18,598 nucleotides of DNA. Origin: Amoebophrya sp. AT5.2. Lineage: Eukaryota; Sar; Dinophyceae; Syndiniales; Amoebophryaceae. Location: assembly GCA_005223375.1 (NCBI GenBank), contig RXOD01004758.1:1-18598 (forward strand), written 5' to 3'. Made by a program: the position numbers and the translations under genes. The notes below the pieces were generated by a model. That model did no database searches. It saw only the letters and a list, made by a program, of their open reading frames with translations, and was not told the DNA's origin. How positions within the stretch are numbered: the stretch's first letter is position 1; each line of letters begins with the position of its first letter. Positions 15,295-18,598 of this stretch are shown in pieces.

Positions 15295-18200
15295 TTACTT
15301 CTTTCCCTTCTTTCCGCCCTTTTTGTTGCGTGCTTTGTTGCCCTTTTTCTTCACTTGCAGCTTCTTGGCCTTCGCACCCCGCTCTGGCGTCTTGCCAGTC
15401 ACCGCCTTAAACGTATTCACGGCCTTCTGCTTGAACTTCTCCTTCTGCAGTCGCGGATTCAGCGCCACGTAGGCGTACGGCTCGTGCTGTAGTGATGAAT
15501 GTGGCGTAAAGGTACAAGCCATAGTGGCCATGGCTTCATCTCAAGCTTGAAATAGCTGTAGCTCCTCGGAATATCAACGGCTACGCCATTTATTTTGCCA
15601 AAGCAAGAATTTTATAAAATCGCAATACATCGAAAACAACAGTGTACCTGTGCGCCTCTTGGTTTCGCATCCCCTCTTGCCTTGCCCTTTGTGGGCGCGT
15701 AGTGCGTAACGCCGCGGACGGTGTGCCCCTTCTTGTCCTTCTTGCGGACCAACTTCTGGAGCAGCTTCTTTTCCCGCTGCGCCTTCAACACGCCGAGACC
15801 CAGCTTCGCCTTCGCGGAGGGCTGAAAAAAGGTGATGATTCGGAAAAGAAGGTAGCCGGTAGTGGTTGTGGTACTGGTCGTAGTCGTAGAAGAACTTCAA
15901 TTATTTATAACTCCTGCATCTTATTGCTCACGGTGATGCGTAGACTCCACGAAATTCACACTATAGGAGTACCTTAGCAGTTCCGTCGTCGTCATCGTCG
16001 CCGTCGCTCGGTTCTTCTTCGACCACCATTTTTCCGTCCTGCCGGAAACTTACGCCCCGCTCGTCTTCCTCTTCTCCGCCTTGCTTCTTCGCCGGTTTTG
16101 CTGCCCGTCTATCGGACATCTTCCTATCGGCAGGAGCCGTGCCCGATTGAATTCCATTATCAGAGGACAGCAAGCTATGTGCCAGGTTGCGGATATCCGA
16201 CAAGTCCAGCACCCCATCCTTGCCGCCGAGCGAGCTGTCGCCCAGACCCAACTTCTTACGAAAGATCGAATCCGCCGGTGCGTCGAAGATCGAAGTTTTG
16301 TGCAGCCGTCGTGCGCGCTTCCGGTTTCCTGACTCGAAGCCGTCGTCGTCTCCTTCCCACTCGTCCAGCATCGTTGTTAAAGCGTCCCCGTCTTCCCCGT
16401 CCATCATGTCTCCGCTGCGCCGCTTTTTCTTGGCTGCGCCACCGTTTCCAGCATCCTCGGCGGCCATCTCGCGCTTGCGCGCCTCCTTGAGCTCCTTCTT
16501 GGAGAGCTGTTTCGCGCCGCTCTTCTCTTCGTCCGCGTCGCCGTCAGCGTCCTTGAAGAACGAGGCGTAGGATTTTTTCACCTGCTCCTCGCGGCGCTGC
16601 GTCTTCTCCTGTAGAGACTTTCTCACGCGCCGCTCCAACCCCTTCAGCACGTACTCAAGCTGCGGCAAATGCTTGAACGGAAAGCTCTGTGGTGCGTCGT
16701 GTGGGGAAGACGGTTTGTTATAACGTTTCTTGAACAACAGTAGCAAAACACGCTGTCTACATCAAAATCGACTTCGTACTGCTCGAAACAAGGCACGACT
16801 ACGATGAACGTGAGACCACCTCCTCGCAGCCAAAAAAAGTAGTGTGTACCTTCCTAAAGATCTCGAGGTCCACTTCTTCCTCTTCGTCGTCCTCGTCATC
16901 GTCTCCATCGGCGCCCATGTAGCACAAGCGCTTCAGGAGTTTCTCAACGATTCGGCGCTTCAGCAGGTTGCAGCTCTCGCTGTTCGGGTTCGCGTACAAA
17001 TCGTGCAGAAACGAGCTCGTGAGCGCCCCTTCCGCTTTGTTTCGGCCGTCCTGGTAGAAGACCGTCCGCCGCTTCAGGACGCCGACCGGCACGACCCAGC
17101 ACATCACCTTGGCGAACTTAAGCACCGCCTTGAACACTTGCCGATCCCGGTCGCGCAGCAGAATCAGCACGACCTCGCAAACCTGTTCCAGCACTTCCTC
17201 GTCCATGTCGTCCGCGTGCTCGTAGAGGAGCTTCGCGAGCGCCTCCACGGACCGGGCTTTAGAACCAGGGTTCTGGGAGGTAAGGTCCGCGCCCAACGCA
17301 CCGATCAATGGCATTGCGAGGTCGACGGAAGCCCCGTCGCCCATTTGTTCGTCCTGCTGTCGCGAAGATGAAACCAGACAGGCACGGAAAACGCGAAACA
17401 GCCCCGACTCGGCGAGGGTGCGCACTTGACGGTTCTTGGACTGAGCGAACTTTAACAGATCGGAAACGAGAAAGCCGCCCTGTTCACCCAGTAGTTGCTG
17501 CTTCAAAAAGTTGAACCGCAGCTCCGGCTCCACCATCAACGTCTTCGCACAGGCTCCCTTCGCAGCTTTTTCGTCGTCGTCGCTGCCGTCGTCCGCGTCG
17601 GAATCCGAATCGCCGTCTTCCTCGGTATCCGAATCGTCGCCGCCGTCGGAGTCCGAGTCGTCCTCCTCCTCCTCGTCGCCCAGCACCATGCCCAGGAACG
17701 ACAGCAGCGCCTTCATCCTCGCCTTGTAAGCGCCTTCCTCGGTGGCCGTCCGCGTTTTCTTCAAAATGTCCCACAATTTTTCCAGCATTTCCGCGTTCAC
17801 TTCTTCGACCTGCTCGTGCTCAAACACGTTCTTCACCCCCTTGTAGCACGCTTTTTGTGCCGCGCACGCCGCTTTTCGGCCGCCGCCCTGCACCCCCCCT
17901 TCGGCGCCCAGGATCACCTCGAACGCCCTCAGCGCCGTTTCCAGCTTGTCCTTCGGCAAAGACGGTGTGAGAATCGCCGCCAGCTCGCACACGTGGCCCA
18001 GTTCGTTCTCCAGCAACGTCTTCTTCGCGACCAAACCCGCCAGCTGCCCCGGCGGCGCAGATTCGCCGTTCGTCTCCGCGATGGCGGCGGCGACCTTCCC
18101 GAGCTCCTGGTTCGTTCTGATCATTCGTTCCGCCGCCTCCCCGAAGAGCTTCGCGACGCTCTCCGGCCGCAGGCACCGCGCGTACGCGTCGATCGCGCTG

Positions 18201-18598
18201 CCCAGGAGACAGGCAGACCGCGCCCGCGCAGACACGTCGAGGGCCAGGTCCTTCGGGATCTGCAGAAAGCACTGGAACATCTCGGGCACAATTTTCGGCG
18301 CCAGGTTGGATAGCACTTTGCGGTCGTTCTCCCGGTGTTCGTCCGCGAACGTCGACGTGCACACGTTCTTCAAACAGCGGCTGCAGATGTCGCGCAGCTC
18401 CGGTCGCTGCATCAGCGAGAAGCAGATGCGCTTCGCCAGGGCGCCCCCCTCCTTCAAAAACGCGGTGGCGAAGTCGTGCGCGCGCAGGAAGAAGCCGGGT
18501 GCCAGCGCCCACACTTTCAGGGACAGGTTGCGACACTCCTTCGCGAGCAGGTGCCGGTTTTGCTTCTCGGCGGTTTGGCCCTTCTGCTCGAGCTGGTG
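15295..18598 (-). CDS. RRP12: RRP12-like ribosome biogenesis/export HEAT-repeat protein (5' end outside window)
   Basis: Seen: four exons, 18598-16850, 16686-15973, 15821-15648 and 15486-15295 (stop TAA), join in phase 0 and give 942 residues; the frame is open at the right edge, so the N-terminal few hundred residues are missing. The first residues in the window include KVWALAPGFF, typical of the NUC173/HEAT region. Helical repeats continue to FAKVMCWVVPVGVLK and then LLKRRIVEKLLKRLCY, and exon 2 opens with SFPFKHLPQLEYVLKGLERR. The tail has HEPYAYVALNPRL and a Lys/Gly-rich end, all hallmarks of the RRP12 C-terminus. An acidic Asp/Ser/Glu tract sits near 17700-17570. Known for the family: Rrp12 is a nucleolar and shuttling protein of about 1200-1300 residues that joins 90S/pre-40S particles and helps export ribosomal subunits. 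Inference: conserved housekeeping role here. The gene is followed by about 690 bases without a convincing gene. Confidence 0.95.
15487..15647 (-). other. RRP12 intron 3 of window (161 nt, phase 0)
   Basis: Donor CAG|GTACAC at 15648/15647 and acceptor ACTACAG|CAC at 15487/15486. It joins KPRGAQ to HEPYAYV, matching the conserved RRP12 end. The intron is AT-rich and holds the 12-bp palindrome ATTTTATAAAAT. Confidence 0.9.
15822..15972 (-). other. RRP12 intron 2 of window (151 nt, phase 0)
   Basis: Donor AAG|GTACTC at 15973/15972 and acceptor TTTTTTCAG|CCC at 15822/15821. It joins DGTAK to PSAKAKLGLG in frame. The acceptor has a strong T tract. Confidence 0.9.
16687..16849 (-). other. RRP12 intron 1 of window (163 nt, phase 0)
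   Basis: Donor AAG|GTACAC at 16850/16849 and acceptor CCACAG|AGC at 16687/16686. Splicing joins EIFRK to SFPFK and restores the RRP12 frame. A T-rich run lies just after the donor. Confidence 0.9.

Noticed and set aside
17495..18313. Plus-strand open frame of 272 codons opposite RRP12
   Set aside because: RRP12 is certain on the minus strand; this frame is its Arg/Val/His-rich shadow.
1..18598. Bacterial operon, CRISPR, tRNA or transposon content
   Set aside because: Genes need introns to be read, RRP12 is eukaryotic, and no regular repeat-spacer array, tRNA-like fold or transposase motif was found by eye.

Overview
This is a nuclear fragment from a unicellular eukaryote. Coding exons are GC-rich, they are interrupted by short GT-AG introns, and TAA, TAG and TGA are all used as stops, so the standard code applies. 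Every gene I can support reads on the minus strand: seven in a row, with short flanks and no consistent AATAAA signal downstream. One-directional gene arrays, tiny introns and large unrecognised coiled-coil or EF-hand proteins fit an alveolate, perhaps the dinoflagellate lineage. That placement is inference only; no marker gene in the window proves it.

Layout from right to left, which is the direction of transcription. (1) 18598-15295: the C-terminal ~940 residues of RRP12, a nucleolar HEAT-repeat ribosome biogenesis and export factor, in four exons; its 5' end lies beyond the window. This is the only confident product name. (2) 14606-10845: an unrecognised ~1209-residue protein with a long Ser/Thr/Ala/Pro-rich N-terminal part and two helical coiled-coil blocks. 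(3) 10454-9496: an unrecognised basic ~231-residue protein that includes a 38-nt microexon. (4) 9409-3976: a ~1666-residue protein with a charged coiled coil, degenerate EF-hand modules and one near-canonical EF-hand loop. Genes 3 and 4 are so close that they may be one gene joined by a further mini-intron. (5) 3443-3084: a 119-residue basic protein with a likely targeting presequence. (6) 2584-1503: a Tudor/Agenet-like domain followed by disordered sequence. (7) 674-1: the N-terminal 224 residues of an unrecognised gene that runs off the left edge.

The only candidate on the plus strand is a 116-codon reading frame at 3650-4000 that lies tail-to-tail with gene 4; it is weak. No rRNA, tRNA, CRISPR array, transposase or recognisable mobile element is visible.

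The most unusual content is intron architecture. A class of 107-169-nt introns is phase 0 in all seven cases, while a second class is only about 33-46 nt long. Several introns also carry palindromes or direct repeats. The genes do not form an evident pathway; RRP12 is a housekeeping gene and its neighbours appear lineage-specific.
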